NCBI GenBank assembly: GCA_937983065.1
Contig: CALKAL010000023.1
Location: 1 to 49,753 of the forward strand
Origin: an uncultured Bacillaceae bacterium
GTDB taxonomy: Bacteria; Bacillota; Bacilli; Bacillales; Alkalibacillaceae
Reading direction: 5' to 3'
Length of the DNA stretch: 49,753 nucleotides
A program made the translations under genes and the position numbers. A model generated the notes under the pieces. The model searched no databases. It saw only the letters and a program-made list of their open reading frames with translations, and had not been told where the DNA came from. Of the stretch, positions 8,316-17,488 are shown one piece after another; the stretch's first letter is position 1, and the number at the start of each line of letters is the position of its first letter.

Positions 8316-9407
8316 ATGATTGAGTCGTTTATTATCAATATCGCCCTTTTAATTACGTTTATTTTCTTTTGGCATCAAATGTTTACAAAAAGACGCCTTA
8401 CCTTTGAATCACCGCTTTGGGTTAAATTTGCTGACGGGATTTTAGGTGGTATTTTAGGTATTATTTTGATGCATTTTAGTATTTACGTCAACGAGATTAC
8501 CCTCTTAGATCTTCGCCACATTCCAGTCATTATCGTTGCTTACTATGGTGGAATGCTTCCGCCAATCATCGCCGCCATCGTGATAAGTATCGGCCGTTAT
8601 TTTATAGACATTAATATTTCATCACATTTTTCCTTAATTATGATGTTAGTGATTGCTTTAGGTAGTGGACTCATCTCAATTTTTATTAAGTTAGTTAATT
8701 GGAAAAAATGGCTACTCCTCTTGTTTTATGCTCAAGCTGTTTTTTCAATCGCCTTATATTTAGTATCTCCAAATTATATCGATGTCCTTGATGCCGCTAT
8801 ATTACATATTATTTGCTCGATTTGTGGTGGATTTATCGCTTTCTACTTCGTTAGATATATCCGAAAAAATAGCGAGCTACTCATGAAGTACAAGGAATAT
8901 TCACGTAAAGATCCGTTAACAGGGTTGTACAATATTCGTACGTTTCACCATTATTATAAAAACTTTATTAAGCTTGCTAAAAATGAAAATATCCCTTTTA
9001 CACTCATGATGCTAGATATCGATCATTTCAAAAAAGTGAATGATACGTATGGACATATTGCTGGGGATGAGGTGTTAAAGCAAATTGGTAATCTCCTTTT
9101 AAAAATTACTGGTAAAGATGCTATCGTTACACGTAATGGAGGCGAGGAGTTCGCAATTCTACTATATGGACAAGATATCAATAGCGGTAGAGCTTTAGCT
9201 GAAAATATTCGCAAAGAAATTGAAAACACATCTTTTCATGTCCCTAATCATAAAGACGTTAAAATTACGATTTCAATTGGGTTGGCACAATATGATCCGA
9301 AAATGGAGCATGAGCATATTTTATATCAAGAATCGGATCAAGCGCTCTATCAAGCTAAATCGACACGAAATATCGTGGAAATTAGACATTCGGATTTATT
9401 AGTTTGA
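8316..9407 (+). CDS. Membrane-bound diguanylate cyclase (GGDEF)
   Basis: A 363-residue protein that should make the second messenger cyclic di-GMP. About six hydrophobic segments fill residues 1-185, of the 5TM/LytS-YhcK sensor type. The GGDEF domain follows, beginning DPLTGLYN near residue 208, with the intact active site GGEEF at 275-279 and the metal-binding DIDHFKKVND. The RxxD product-inhibition site is not evident at its usual place. AAAGGATTGATAAT precedes the ATG. The ligand of the membrane sensor part is unknown. Confidence 0.93.
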   Translation: MIESFIINIALLITFIFFWHQMFTKRRLTFESPLWVKFADGILGGILGIILMHFSIYVNEITLLDLRHIPVIIVAYYGGMLPPIIAAIVISIGRYFIDINISSHFSLIMMLVIALGSGLISIFIKLVNWKKWLLLLFYAQAVFSIALYLVSPNYIDVLDAAILHIICSICGGFIAFYFVRYIRKNSELLMKYKEYSRKDPLTGLYNIRTFHHYYKNFIKLAKNENIPFTLMMLDIDHFKKVNDTYGHIAGDEVLKQIGNLLLKITGKDAIVTRNGGEEFAILLYGQDINSGRALAENIRKEIENTSFHVPNHKDVKITISIGLAQYDPKMEHEHILYQESDQALYQAKSTRNIVEIRHSDLLV

Positions 9408-9420
9408 ACTAACTGTCATC

Positions 9421-9464
9421 AAAATGCTATCTGCGTTTTGAGGAGGAATCTTCTGCGTGAAATG
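9421..9464. repeat. Short dispersed repeat, copy 1
   Basis: Aligned by eye with 27716-27762, this shares about 36 of 44 bases (with three one-base gaps), including TTTTGAGGA and TCTTCTG. Both copies lie about 10-15 bases downstream of a stop codon. Confidence 0.5.
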
Positions 9465-9475
9465 ATAAATAACTA

Positions 9476-9504
9476 TTGACACGAACAAAAAAATAACATA
9501 TGAT
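9476..9504 (+). promoter_or_regulatory. trp operon promoter
   Basis: TTGACA (9476-9481), 17 bases and TATGAT (9499-9504): a near-consensus sigma-A promoter directly upstream of the first T-box. Confidence 0.85.
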
Positions 9505-9534
9505 AATTAACAAATTTATAAAAACGGTTGGCAA

Positions 9535-9764
9535 TGATGAAGAGGAGTACTTAATTTTTTGCAGTTTAGAGAGCTAGTGGTCGGTGAGAACTAGCCTGCA
9601 TATTTTAAGGAATGGACTTCTGAGCCTCTAGCCCAAAGTAACATTAGTTATGATTAGGGCTGGCGAAGGTCTCGTCGATAAAAGAGACACGGTATTCAAG
9701 TGTAATCACTTCGATACTGGTAAAGTGGGCTGTAGATTATTACAGTCAATGAAGGTGGCACCAC
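9535..9764 (+). ncRNA. T-box leader 1, tRNA-Trp specific
   Basis: Stem I base GAAG/CTTC encloses a specifier loop with AGGAGTA on the 5' side and GAATGGA on the 3' side, placing specifier codon TGG (Trp) at 9613-9615. The T-box is AGGTGGCACCACG. Its TGGC at 9756-9759 pairs with an acceptor end GCCA, matching the G discriminator of Bacillus tRNA-Trp. Uncharged tRNA-Trp would stabilise the antiterminator and allow read-through into the second leader. Confidence 0.95.
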
Positions 9765-9805
9765 GGGTTTTCCGTCCTTTTTATAGGACTCGAAAACCCT
9801 TTTTT
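9765..9805 (+). terminator. T-box 1 terminator
   Basis: GGGTTTTC pairs with GAAAACCC and GTCC with GGAC, then six Ts. Its 5' arm overlaps the end of the T-box antiterminator. Confidence 0.92.
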
Positions 9806-9837
9806 ATTTGTAAAAATTAAATAAAAGATAAAATTGT

Positions 9838-10073
9838 TGAGTAAGAGGAGTAAGTAAATCGGAGGCGTTACAGAGAGCTAGCGACAGGTGCGATGCTAGT
9901 ACGATACGGTTTACTGAATGGACTTACGAGAGGTTGCTTGAACTTAAAAGTAGGGCAACCCGGATTCCCCCGTTACAAGGATAGGATATCGGAAATAGCA
10001 AATTTTTCCCGTATCTGAATGAGAGAGAAAGGTTTATATCTTTCTAATTGAGGTGGTACCGCGGATATTTCGT
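9838..10073 (+). ncRNA. T-box leader 2, tRNA-Trp specifier
   Basis: Stem I base GTAAG/CTTAC and upper helix AGTAAA/TTTACT enclose the same specifier loop (AGGAGTA opposite GAATGGA), giving TGG at 9919-9921. The T-box AGGTGGTACCGCGG has TGGT at 10054-10057, which pairs fully with an A discriminator, not with the G of Bacillus tRNA-Trp. Two leaders in series would require uncharged tRNA-Trp twice for full expression. Confidence 0.92.
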
Positions 10074-10116
10074 CCTCTATAAGCACAGTTGATGTGTTTA
10101 TAGGGGATTTTTTTAT
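10074..10116 (+). terminator. T-box 2 terminator
   Basis: A 14-bp stem, CCTCTATAAGCACA with TGTGTTTATAGGGG, with a 5-base loop and a seven-T run, located 27 bases before trpE. Confidence 0.92.
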
Positions 10117-10142
10117 TTTAAAAATGATAAGGAGTTGTTCGA

Positions 10143-11519
10143 ATGGTTAACTACTCAATGCAAATTTTAGATGGTGATACTCATACGCCGATTTCAATTT
10201 TTTTAAAGCTTCAGGGTGAAAAAAAGTTTTTATTAGAAAGTTCATTAAAACATGAAAAATCTGGGCGATATTCGTTTATCGGGATGAATCCTTTTTATGA
10301 ACTTATAGCTTATGGCGATGAAATTACGTGCACTGATTTATATACGAAACAAACAACGAGGGAAATAGGCGATCCCCTTGAGATATTAAATGATTGTCTC
10401 CTTCCCCATTTGAAATCACCGGTTGAAGCGCCATTTTTCGCTGGTGGGATTGGCTATGTCGGTTATGACGTAATTAAACAGTATGAGCACATTGAGAAGC
10501 ACCTTAATGATGATATCGCCATGCCAGATATCCATTTTCAATTTTACGAGCAAGTTGTCGTCTATGACCATCTCCTTCAACAAGTCACTGTAATCGTATT
10601 TGATCGATGGCTATCTGAGGAAAAAGTAAATCGGGATGAACAGTTAAATAAACTCGTTAACCAAATTGAACACGGAGATGTGACGGCGAATGAAGGTTAT
10701 ACCATTTCACAGTTCCATTCTAACTATGACGAACAATCCTTTGAACAGATGGTGAGTCAAGTAAAAGAGCATATTGATAGAGGAGATATTTATCAAGCGG
10801 TTATATCCCAACGACTGACGGCAAATTTCGCTGGCAGTCCCTTTGCATACTACCGCAAATTAAGAAAAAGTAACCCATCGCCTTATATGTATTTTATCGA
10901 CTTTAGCAATTATGCCGTCCTCGGAACATCGCCTGAAAGCTTAGTAAAAGTAAAAGGCGATACCGTTACAACGAATCCAATTGCTGGGACGAGAAAACGT
11001 GGTGCGACCGTGGAAGAAGATCACCTCCTTGAAAAAGAACTTTTAAACGATGATAAGGAAATCGCTGAACATATGATGCTCGTTGATCTTGGTAGAGGTG
11101 ATTTAGGGAAAGTTTGCAAGCCTGGGACGATTCATTTAAGTAAACATATGCTTATTGAAAAATATCGTTATGTCATGCACATCGTCTCTGAAGTAACGGG
11201 GGAATTAAAGCCAACAAAGACGTCGACGGATGCGTTAAAAGCTTGTTTACCCGCAGGAACGGTCAGTGGTGCTCCGAAAAAACGTGCGATTGAGCTCATT
11301 AATGAATTAGAAAAATGCAAGCGAGGCGTTTACTCAGGTGCGATTGGCTACATTTCCATCAATGGTAATCTTGATTTCGCCTTAGCGATTCGAACGATGG
11401 TTATAAAGGATGGGAAAGCTCACGTTCAAGCCGGTGCTGGGATTGTACATGATTCGATTCCGAAAAATGAATTTGCGGAAACGATGAATAAAGCAAGAGC
11501 ATTATTGGAGGTGCATTAA
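10143..11519 (+). CDS. trpE: Anthranilate synthase component I
   Basis: Converts chorismate and ammonia (or glutamine nitrogen from TrpG) to anthranilate, the first committed step to tryptophan. At 458 residues it is shorter at both ends than the 515-residue B. subtilis enzyme but covers the whole chorismate-binding domain. The tryptophan feedback site LLESS is at 30-34, PIAGTRKRG at 279-287, PAGTVSGAPK and the C-terminal AGAGIV are present. The usual DLxRND motif reads DLGRGD (315-320), so the Asn is replaced by Gly319. AAGGAG precedes the ATG. The gene opens the operon directly behind the second T-box and abuts trpG with no gap. Confidence 0.96.
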   Translation: MVNYSMQILDGDTHTPISIFLKLQGEKKFLLESSLKHEKSGRYSFIGMNPFYELIAYGDEITCTDLYTKQTTREIGDPLEILNDCLLPHLKSPVEAPFFAGGIGYVGYDVIKQYEHIEKHLNDDIAMPDIHFQFYEQVVVYDHLLQQVTVIVFDRWLSEEKVNRDEQLNKLVNQIEHGDVTANEGYTISQFHSNYDEQSFEQMVSQVKEHIDRGDIYQAVISQRLTANFAGSPFAYYRKLRKSNPSPYMYFIDFSNYAVLGTSPESLVKVKGDTVTTNPIAGTRKRGATVEEDHLLEKELLNDDKEIAEHMMLVDLGRGDLGKVCKPGTIHLSKHMLIEKYRYVMHIVSEVTGELKPTKTSTDALKACLPAGTVSGAPKKRAIELINELEKCKRGVYSGAIGYISINGNLDFALAIRTMVIKDGKAHVQAGAGIVHDSIPKNEFAETMNKARALLEVH

Positions 11520-12125
11520 ATGATTTTACTCATCGATAATGACAGTTCTTTTACTTACAACTTATATCAGTATTTAGAAGAACTTGGCGAACACGTTTTG
11601 ATTAAAAGAAGTGGCGCCGTTTCGATTAAAGAGATTGAATTACTAAACAATCTTGATGCGATCGTCATTTCCCCTGGTTCTGGGTTACCTGAACAATCTA
11701 GGATGACGATGCCAATCATTCAACATTTTTATAAAAAGCTCCCGATACTCGGAATTGGATTAGGGCATCTGGCTATCGCAAAGTCCTTTGGTGCAAAAAT
11801 TACTAAACTAGCGGAAATTAAGCACGGTAAAAAATCGTTTATTAAACATAAAGGGAAGGGATTATTTCAATATTTACCCCAGCCGATTGAAGTAATGCGC
11901 TATCATTCCTTTGCGGTTGACAGGTTCAGCCTCCCTCCTTTTTTCGAAGCCCTCGCCATTTCAATGGACGACGGTGAGCTTATGGCGATGAAGCATGACG
12001 CTTACCCTGTTTACGGGTTGCAATTTAATCCCGAATCAATTGGGACGTTAGAAGGGAAAAAAATAATCGATTTATTTTTGAAAGAAGTAAGAAAGGAGAA
12101 TCATCATGAGAGAATTATTAACTAA
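11520..12125 (+). CDS. trpG: TrpG-like amidotransferase subunit lacking catalytic residues
   Basis: By position and overall similarity this is the glutamine amidotransferase partner of TrpE. However, the nucleophile loop reads GIGLGHLAI instead of the family's G-V/I-C-LGHQAI, so Cys is Gly80 and the following Gln is Leu84. The catalytic His motif QFHPES reads QFNPES (Asn170); only Glu172 of the triad remains. The oxyanion-loop PGPG is PGSG. RYHSFAV at 127-133 and the 201-residue length are normal, and the frame is intact. Glutamine hydrolysis is therefore not expected. It may be a structural partner of an ammonia-using TrpE, or decaying. Confidence 0.9.
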   Translation: MILLIDNDSSFTYNLYQYLEELGEHVLIKRSGAVSIKEIELLNNLDAIVISPGSGLPEQSRMTMPIIQHFYKKLPILGIGLGHLAIAKSFGAKITKLAEIKHGKKSFIKHKGKGLFQYLPQPIEVMRYHSFAVDRFSLPPFFEALAISMDDGELMAMKHDAYPVYGLQFNPESIGTLEGKKIIDLFLKEVRKENHHERIIN

Positions 12126-13137
12126 ATTGTCTGAAGGGACAGCATTATCGAGAATTGAGATGAAAGATGTAACGACTCAAATATTAGCAGGAAAATTAAC
12201 AGATAGTGAAATTGCTCTCGTCTTAGCGAGTTTAAAAGTTCGCGGCGAAACGGTCGAAGAAATTACTGGAATTGTTGATGCGCTCCGTGAAGAGGCATTG
12301 CCTATACGAAAAAATTTACAAGGAGTCATCGATAATTGTGGGACGGGTGGTGACAGGTCAAACAGCTTTAACATTAGTACGACAACGGCCTTCGTTTTAG
12401 CAGGAGCAGGACTTAAAGTCGCAAAACATGGCAACCGAAGCATCTCTAGTAAAACTGGGAGTGCTGACGTTTTAGAATTTTTAGGAGTTGCCCTCGATTT
12501 TTCAACAGAGGAAATTGAATTTCTTCTTGAAACGAACGGAATCGCTTTTTTATTTGCTCCTTACGTTCATGCCAAATTAAAGCCGATTATGAAAGTGCGG
12601 AAAGAACTCGGTATTCCGACGATATTCAACGTGATCGGACCGTTAACGAACCCAGTGGAATTGGAAACACAATTTTTAGGGGTTTATCGTGAAGATTTAT
12701 TAATGAAATTAGCTGCCGTTTTACATCAACTTGGTCGAAAAAGGGCCATCGTCATCAATGGCGCTGGTGGGATGGACGAAGCCTCTCTTGCCGGAGAAAA
12801 TAGTCTTGTGTTATTAGACCGCGGTGAACTGATTCCCTTTACAATCCGCCCTGAAGATGTCGGCTTAACCCGTTATCCGAACGAAGCAATTGTTGGTGGA
12901 GATGCAAAGGTGAACGCACAAATTTTACTCGATGTCTTACATGGAAAAGAGGGTGCCTACCTCGATACAGTTTTATTCAATGCGGCAATCGGTTTATTTG
13001 CTGCAAGCCTCGTTCCTTCAATTAAAGACGGGGTAGATCTTGCTAGGCAAATAATCCATTCTGGAAAAGCGTTAGAAAAGCTTAATTTCCTAATTAACTA
13101 TAGTAAAACTCGAAATAGAAAGGTGATGACGTCGTGA
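12106..13137 (+). CDS. trpD: Anthranilate phosphoribosyltransferase
   Basis: Joins anthranilate to PRPP to give phosphoribosyl-anthranilate. The 343-residue protein has the PRPP loop CGTGGD (about 80-85), the following SFNISTT and KHGNRS, and the late GGMDE. Its ATG follows AAAGGAG and lies inside trpG: the genes overlap by 20 bases, which implies translational coupling. Length and motifs are normal for the family. Confidence 0.97.
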   Translation: MRELLTKLSEGTALSRIEMKDVTTQILAGKLTDSEIALVLASLKVRGETVEEITGIVDALREEALPIRKNLQGVIDNCGTGGDRSNSFNISTTTAFVLAGAGLKVAKHGNRSISSKTGSADVLEFLGVALDFSTEEIEFLLETNGIAFLFAPYVHAKLKPIMKVRKELGIPTIFNVIGPLTNPVELETQFLGVYREDLLMKLAAVLHQLGRKRAIVINGAGGMDEASLAGENSLVLLDRGELIPFTIRPEDVGLTRYPNEAIVGGDAKVNAQILLDVLHGKEGAYLDTVLFNAAIGLFAASLVPSIKDGVDLARQIIHSGKALEKLNFLINYSKTRNRKVMTS

Positions 13138-13928
13138 AACAAGACACGATTTTAAATAAGATTTTGCAAGAAAAAGAGAATGAAGTCGAGCGATTAAAAA
13201 CGAAGGAAATAAACTTCGCCAGCGAAATTCAGCCGAAAAGATCGCTATTCAATACGTTAAAAAACTCAAACGCGCTATCAGTCATTGCCGAAATTAAACG
13301 GGCTTCCCCTTCTAAAGGAAATATTAACACGACAATGGATCCAGCAGAGCAAGCCGTTTTATACGAAAAAAGTGGTGCAAGCGCCATTTCTGTTTTAACA
13401 GACACTCCTTTTTTTAAAGGCTCGTTTAACGACTTAATGGACGTACGAAACGCGGTGAATATTCCTATTTTATGTAAAGATTTTATCATCGATGAGATTC
13501 AAATTGACGTTGCTTATACTTCTGGAGCAGATGCGGTTTTGCTCATTGCTACTGCACTTCCTAAGCCGAAATTACAACAGCTTTATAACTATGCAAACTC
13601 ATTAGAGCTTGACGTGTTATTTGAAGTGCATGACGAAGAGGAATTAAACATAGCTATTGAAATTGGAGCTAACATCATTGGCGTTAATAATCGTGATTTA
13701 AAAACGTTCAAGGTCAATCTTTCTATATTTGAAAAGCTTGCCAAACAATTAAAAGCGAATGATGTCGTTTTAATTAGTGAAAGTGGCATTCATTACAAAG
13801 AAGATGCCCTTCGTGTAGCAAATGCAGGGGCTCATGCAATTCTCGTCGGTGAATCCCTCATGAAAAGCGGTGATGTTCCTGCAATGATTGAAAGCTTTCA
13901 AGTGGAGCGAGTCTCTCATATTTTTTAA
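13134..13928 (+). CDS. trpC: Indole-3-glycerol-phosphate synthase
   Basis: Closes the indole ring from carboxyphenylamino-deoxyribulose phosphate. This 264-residue TIM barrel has the typical EIKRASPSKG, LCKDFIID, GVNNRDL and SESGI blocks. It starts with GTG at 13134, overlapping the trpD stop by four bases (GTGA), with AGGTGA upstream. Confidence 0.97.
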   Translation: MKQDTILNKILQEKENEVERLKTKEINFASEIQPKRSLFNTLKNSNALSVIAEIKRASPSKGNINTTMDPAEQAVLYEKSGASAISVLTDTPFFKGSFNDLMDVRNAVNIPILCKDFIIDEIQIDVAYTSGADAVLLIATALPKPKLQQLYNYANSLELDVLFEVHDEEELNIAIEIGANIIGVNNRDLKTFKVNLSIFEKLAKQLKANDVVLISESGIHYKEDALRVANAGAHAILVGESLMKSGDVPAMIESFQVERVSHIF

Positions 13929-13937
13929 GAAAGGACG

Positions 13938-14561
13938 ATGAAAATGACGATGGTTAAAATTTGCGGCATTACAGATGTGACCCATGCGATTCAAGCTGTT
14001 GAAACTGGAGCGGATGCGGTAGGTTTCGTTTTTGCCGAAAGTAAAAGGAAAATTTCTGTTGCAGAGGCAGCTTCGATTGCCCATGTTCTTCCGACTTCCG
14101 TTAAAAAAATCGGAGTGTTCGTCAATATGCCGAAGCAAGAACTTGAAAATACGGCTCAAATCGTCGGCCTCGACTATGTACAACTTCACGGGGATGAAAC
14201 GCTTAAATTTTGTAAAAGTCTCGCCGTTCCTTACATTAAAGCAATGCGCGTTAAATCTGAAGAGGATCTATCATTAGCCTCCATTTATGAGGATGCGGCG
14301 TACATTTTACTTGATAGTGCATCAGGACCTTATCGTGGGGGTAACGGAACCCGCTTTAATTGGGATCTGTTAAAAAATCATTACATCGACCAGTCGCGAC
14401 TCATACTTGCAGGTGGATTAACTATTCGTAACGTAAAAGAAGCGATTTCGACCGTTAAACCTGCCATGGTTGATGTCTCAAGTGGGGTTGAAACAAACGG
14501 TATTAAAGATGGGGAAAAAATTAAGCAATTTATTAAACAAGTAAAGGAGAAAGTATCATGA
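13938..14561 (+). CDS. trpF: Phosphoribosylanthranilate isomerase
   Basis: Isomerises phosphoribosyl-anthranilate for TrpC. The 207-residue barrel carries the catalytic Cys in VKICGIT and an Asp in LLDSASG, followed by [20 protein letters not shown] precedes the ATG at 13938. It is separate from trpC, as in B. subtilis, rather than fused as in E. coli. Confidence 0.96.
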   Translation: MKMTMVKICGITDVTHAIQAVETGADAVGFVFAESKRKISVAEAASIAHVLPTSVKKIGVFVNMPKQELENTAQIVGLDYVQLHGDETLKFCKSLAVPYIKAMRVKSEEDLSLASIYEDAAYILLDSASGPYRGGNGTRFNWDLLKNHYIDQSRLILAGGLTIRNVKEAISTVKPAMVDVSSGVETNGIKDGEKIKQFIKQVKEKVS

Positions 14562-15748
14562 TATATGAATTACCGAATACAAACGGCTATTTTGGACGAT
14601 ACGGAGGTAAATTTGTGCCCGAAACGTTAATGGGCGCCATTAAAGAGCTTGAAGCCGCTTATGATGAAGCCATTCAAGACCAACATTTTCAAAATCGATT
14701 ACAATCGTTACTTAAAGATTATGTCGGTCGAGAAAATCCATTATATTTCGCACAAAACTTAACCGAAAAACTAGGTGGACCAAATATTTATTTGAAGCGG
14801 GAAGATTTAAATCATACAGGGGCCCATAAAATTAACAATACGATTGGCCAGGCGCTTTTAGCTGAGCGAATGGGGAAAAAGAAAATCGTCGCAGAAACTG
14901 GGGCTGGCCAACACGGGGTTGCTACGGCTACTGTTTGTGCTTTACTTAACCTTGATTGCGTCATTTTTATGGGAGCCGAAGATATTAAACGGCAAAAGTT
15001 AAATGTCTTTCGGATGGAACTTCTCGGTGCCAAAGTTGTGAGTGTCGATCAAGGAAGCGCGACTTTAAAAGATGCGGTAAATGAAGCACTCCGCTACTGG
15101 GTGGCACATATTGAGGATACCCATTACATTATCGGCTCTGTTCTTGGCCCGCACCCTTTCCCGAAAATAGTTCGCGATTTTCAAAGTGTCATAGGTATCG
15201 AGACAAAAAAGCAGCTATTTGAAAAAGAAGGAAAGCTTCCAGATGCGATTGTCGCCTGTGTCGGTGGCGGGAGTAACGCGATGGGAATGTTTTATCCGTT
15301 TATTGAAAATGAATCAGTGAAACTTTTTGGTGCAGAGGCTGCGGGTAGAGGTATTCATACTGATAAGCATGCAGCGACAATGACGAAAGGATCAGCTGGT
15401 ATTTTACACGGGTCGATGATGTATCTTTTACAAGACGAACACGGGCAAATCCAAGAGGCCCATTCCGTCTCAGCAGGACTTGATTATCCAGGGGTTGGGC
15501 CAGAGCATAGCTTTTTACACGATTCCAAACGGGTGACATATGAAGCGATTACCGATGAAGAAGCTCTTGATGCCTTCCAGCTTCTCTCTCGAACAGAAGG
15601 AATTATTCCCGCATTGGAAAGCTCCCATGCTGTTGCCTTAGCTATGAAACTCGCAAAAACGATGTCAAAGGAAGAAACGATTGTCATCTGTCTTTCTGGG
15701 CGGGGCGATAAAGATGTGGAGCAAGTCAAAGACAAGTTAAATGAATAA
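14558..15748 (+). CDS. trpB: Tryptophan synthase beta chain
   Basis: Condenses indole with serine to tryptophan using PLP. The PLP lysine is in [13 protein letters not shown] (about residues 83-95). The phosphate loop GGGSNAMG and the C-terminal SGRGDKD are present. The 396-residue length is normal for TrpB1. The ATG overlaps the trpF stop by four bases. Confidence 0.98.
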   Translation: MIYELPNTNGYFGRYGGKFVPETLMGAIKELEAAYDEAIQDQHFQNRLQSLLKDYVGRENPLYFAQNLTEKLGGPNIYLKREDLNHTGAHKINNTIGQALLAERMGKKKIVAETGAGQHGVATATVCALLNLDCVIFMGAEDIKRQKLNVFRMELLGAKVVSVDQGSATLKDAVNEALRYWVAHIEDTHYIIGSVLGPHPFPKIVRDFQSVIGIETKKQLFEKEGKLPDAIVACVGGGSNAMGMFYPFIENESVKLFGAEAAGRGIHTDKHAATMTKGSAGILHGSMMYLLQDEHGQIQEAHSVSAGLDYPGVGPEHSFLHDSKRVTYEAITDEEALDAFQLLSRTEGIIPALESSHAVALAMKLAKTMSKEETIVICLSGRGDKDVEQVKDKLNE

Positions 15749-15760
15749 AGGAGGATTTTC

Positions 15761-16555
15761 ATGTCTATTGTAACTAACGGACGGACATATTTAGAAAACG
15801 AATTAAATGAAGTATTAAAGAAAAATAATAAATTATTCATTCCATATATAATGGCAGGAGATGGAGGGCTTGATCAACTCATTCCTACGCTCACTTTTTT
15901 ACAAGAGGCGGGCGCATCGGCCATTGAGCTCGGCATTCCTTTTTCTGACCCAGTTGCAGATGGAAAAACGATTCAAAAAGCAGGAATTCGTGCGCTTCAA
16001 CACGGCGTGACATTAAAGGGAATCGTTGAATTACTGAAACAGGAACGGCATAAAATTCACATTCCTATTATATTTATGACTTATATTAATCCGATTTTTC
16101 ATTACGGGGTGACGTCGTTCGTGCGTGATATAAAAGAAGCGGGAGTTGACGGGATAATCATTCCAGACCTACCATTTGAGGAGCAACATTTAATAAAAGA
16201 TGAACTAAAAGAAGCAGACATCGCTCTTATTCAGCTCGTTTCTTTAACAAGTGTTAGCGAAAGACAACAGAAAATCGCCGAACATTCAGAAGGCTTTCTT
16301 TACGCTGTTACGGTAAATGGGACTACGGGTGTCCGTAACGACTTTTCTGACGTTTTACATGACTACTTGCGGAATTTAAAACAATTTAGCAAGGTTCCAG
16401 TTGTAGCTGGTTTCGGGATTTCCTCTCCTGAACAAGTTCAAACGGTATCTCAATTATGTGACGGTGTCATCGTCGGGAGTAAAATTATCGAATTACTCCA
16501 AAACAATGATGACGAGTCTATAAAACAGTTGATTGAAGCGGCTTATAGATTTTGA
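15761..16555 (+). CDS. trpA: Tryptophan synthase alpha chain
   Basis: Splits indole-glycerol phosphate and passes indole to TrpB. The catalytic Glu and Asp lie in IELGIPFSDPVADG. The phosphate-binding GTTGVR-type loop and GFGIS are also present, and the length is 264 residues. AAAGGAGG precedes the ATG. It is the last biosynthetic gene of the operon; I see no clear terminator in the 144 bases before the next plus-strand gene. Confidence 0.97.
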   Translation: MSIVTNGRTYLENELNEVLKKNNKLFIPYIMAGDGGLDQLIPTLTFLQEAGASAIELGIPFSDPVADGKTIQKAGIRALQHGVTLKGIVELLKQERHKIHIPIIFMTYINPIFHYGVTSFVRDIKEAGVDGIIIPDLPFEEQHLIKDELKEADIALIQLVSLTSVSERQQKIAEHSEGFLYAVTVNGTTGVRNDFSDVLHDYLRNLKQFSKVPVVAGFGISSPEQVQTVSQLCDGVIVGSKIIELLQNNDDESIKQLIEAAYRF

Positions 16556-16699
16556 TGCGTTGTTATGCTACAGTTTGAAATGGACCTTGTATTAATCCTG
16601 CACATGTGTGTGGGGTTACTGCGCATTGATAGGCTATAGTTTAAAATGAATCTGTTAATTAAAAGTTAGATTTTAATGTGATTTTGCGGAGATGACTTC

Positions 16700-17446
16700 A
16701 TGGAAATATTAGACTTCGTGCTTATTTTTTTTGTCGGTTTAATTTCAACGACGCTCGGAACCCTTGCTGGTGGTGGAGGGTTAATTAGTTTACCTACGAT
16801 GCTTACTTTAGGGGTGCCAGTCCATTCAGCGATTGGTGCCAATAAAGTATCCAATACCGTCAGTGCCTTAAGTGCCTTTATTTCCATCTATCGGAGTAAA
16901 GGCGTTTCCCTTCAAGAGGGATTAAAAATTATCCCAATCAGTTTAATTGGTGGGATAACAGGTGGGCTTGTTGCAACAGCTATTTCTCCTGATGTTCTGT
17001 ATAAAATAGCGATTGGACTTTTAATATTCGCATTCCTTTTCTCCTTCGTCGGTAAGGCTGATTTTTCTGGAAATAACACATTTCAGCTAAAGTCAAAAGG
17101 AACGCCGCTTTTGTACGGGATCGGTATTTATGATGGGATGTTTGGTCCGGGACAAGGAACATTAATGCTCTATCTTTTTTCTTATATGCGGATTTCTTAT
17201 TACCGTGCTGTTGGCCTTGTCCGTGTTGCTACATTTGCAAGCTGCTTCGGTGCGGCAATCAGTTATATATCAACAGGACAAATTATTTGGTCATTAACAT
17301 TAGCATTAATGGCTGGTTCCCTTTCTGGAGCTCAAATCGGAGTGAAATTAGCGAGTAAAATAAAAAGCAAACACGTTAAACTTTTACTGAGAGTCGTCAC
17401 AGCTTTACTAATCATCCAATTAATTTACGATTCGATGTTGAAGTAG
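16700..17446 (+). CDS. TauE/SafE (TSUP) family membrane permease
   Basis: A 248-residue integral membrane protein of the sulfite-exporter/TSUP family, whose members move small sulfur compounds or other anions. The family's TLAGGGGLISLPTML motif is near residues 20-35, its repeat in the second half is GMFGPGQGTLM, and seven to eight hydrophobic segments are visible. The start at 16700 follows GCGGAGATG. It lies 144 bases after trpA with no strong terminator between, so partial co-expression with trp genes is possible. The substrate is unknown. Confidence 0.88.
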   Translation: MEILDFVLIFFVGLISTTLGTLAGGGGLISLPTMLTLGVPVHSAIGANKVSNTVSALSAFISIYRSKGVSLQEGLKIIPISLIGGITGGLVATAISPDVLYKIAIGLLIFAFLFSFVGKADFSGNNTFQLKSKGTPLLYGIGIYDGMFGPGQGTLMLYLFSYMRISYYRAVGLVRVATFASCFGAAISYISTGQIIWSLTLALMAGSLSGAQIGVKLASKIKSKHVKLLLRVVTALLIIQLIYDSMLK

Positions 17447-17449
17447 TGA

Positions 17450-17476
17450 GTCGCATAGCTTGCGGGCTCATGCGAC
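17450..17476. terminator. Stem-loop between convergent genes, weak terminator
   Basis: GTCGCAT pairs with ATGCGAC across a 13-base loop. There is no T run on either side, so termination strength is doubtful. Confidence 0.35.
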
Positions 17477-17488
17477 AGCTTGATGACA

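Noticed and set aside
11520..12125. trpG as a frameshifted or truncated pseudogene
   Set aside because: The frame is complete, normally sized, well translated by position and overlaps trpD; only specific catalytic residues are changed, so it is kept as a coding gene.
13770..14189. A 139-codon minus-strand frame across trpC-trpF
   Set aside because: It is antisense to two intact trp genes and shows no family motif or ribosome site.
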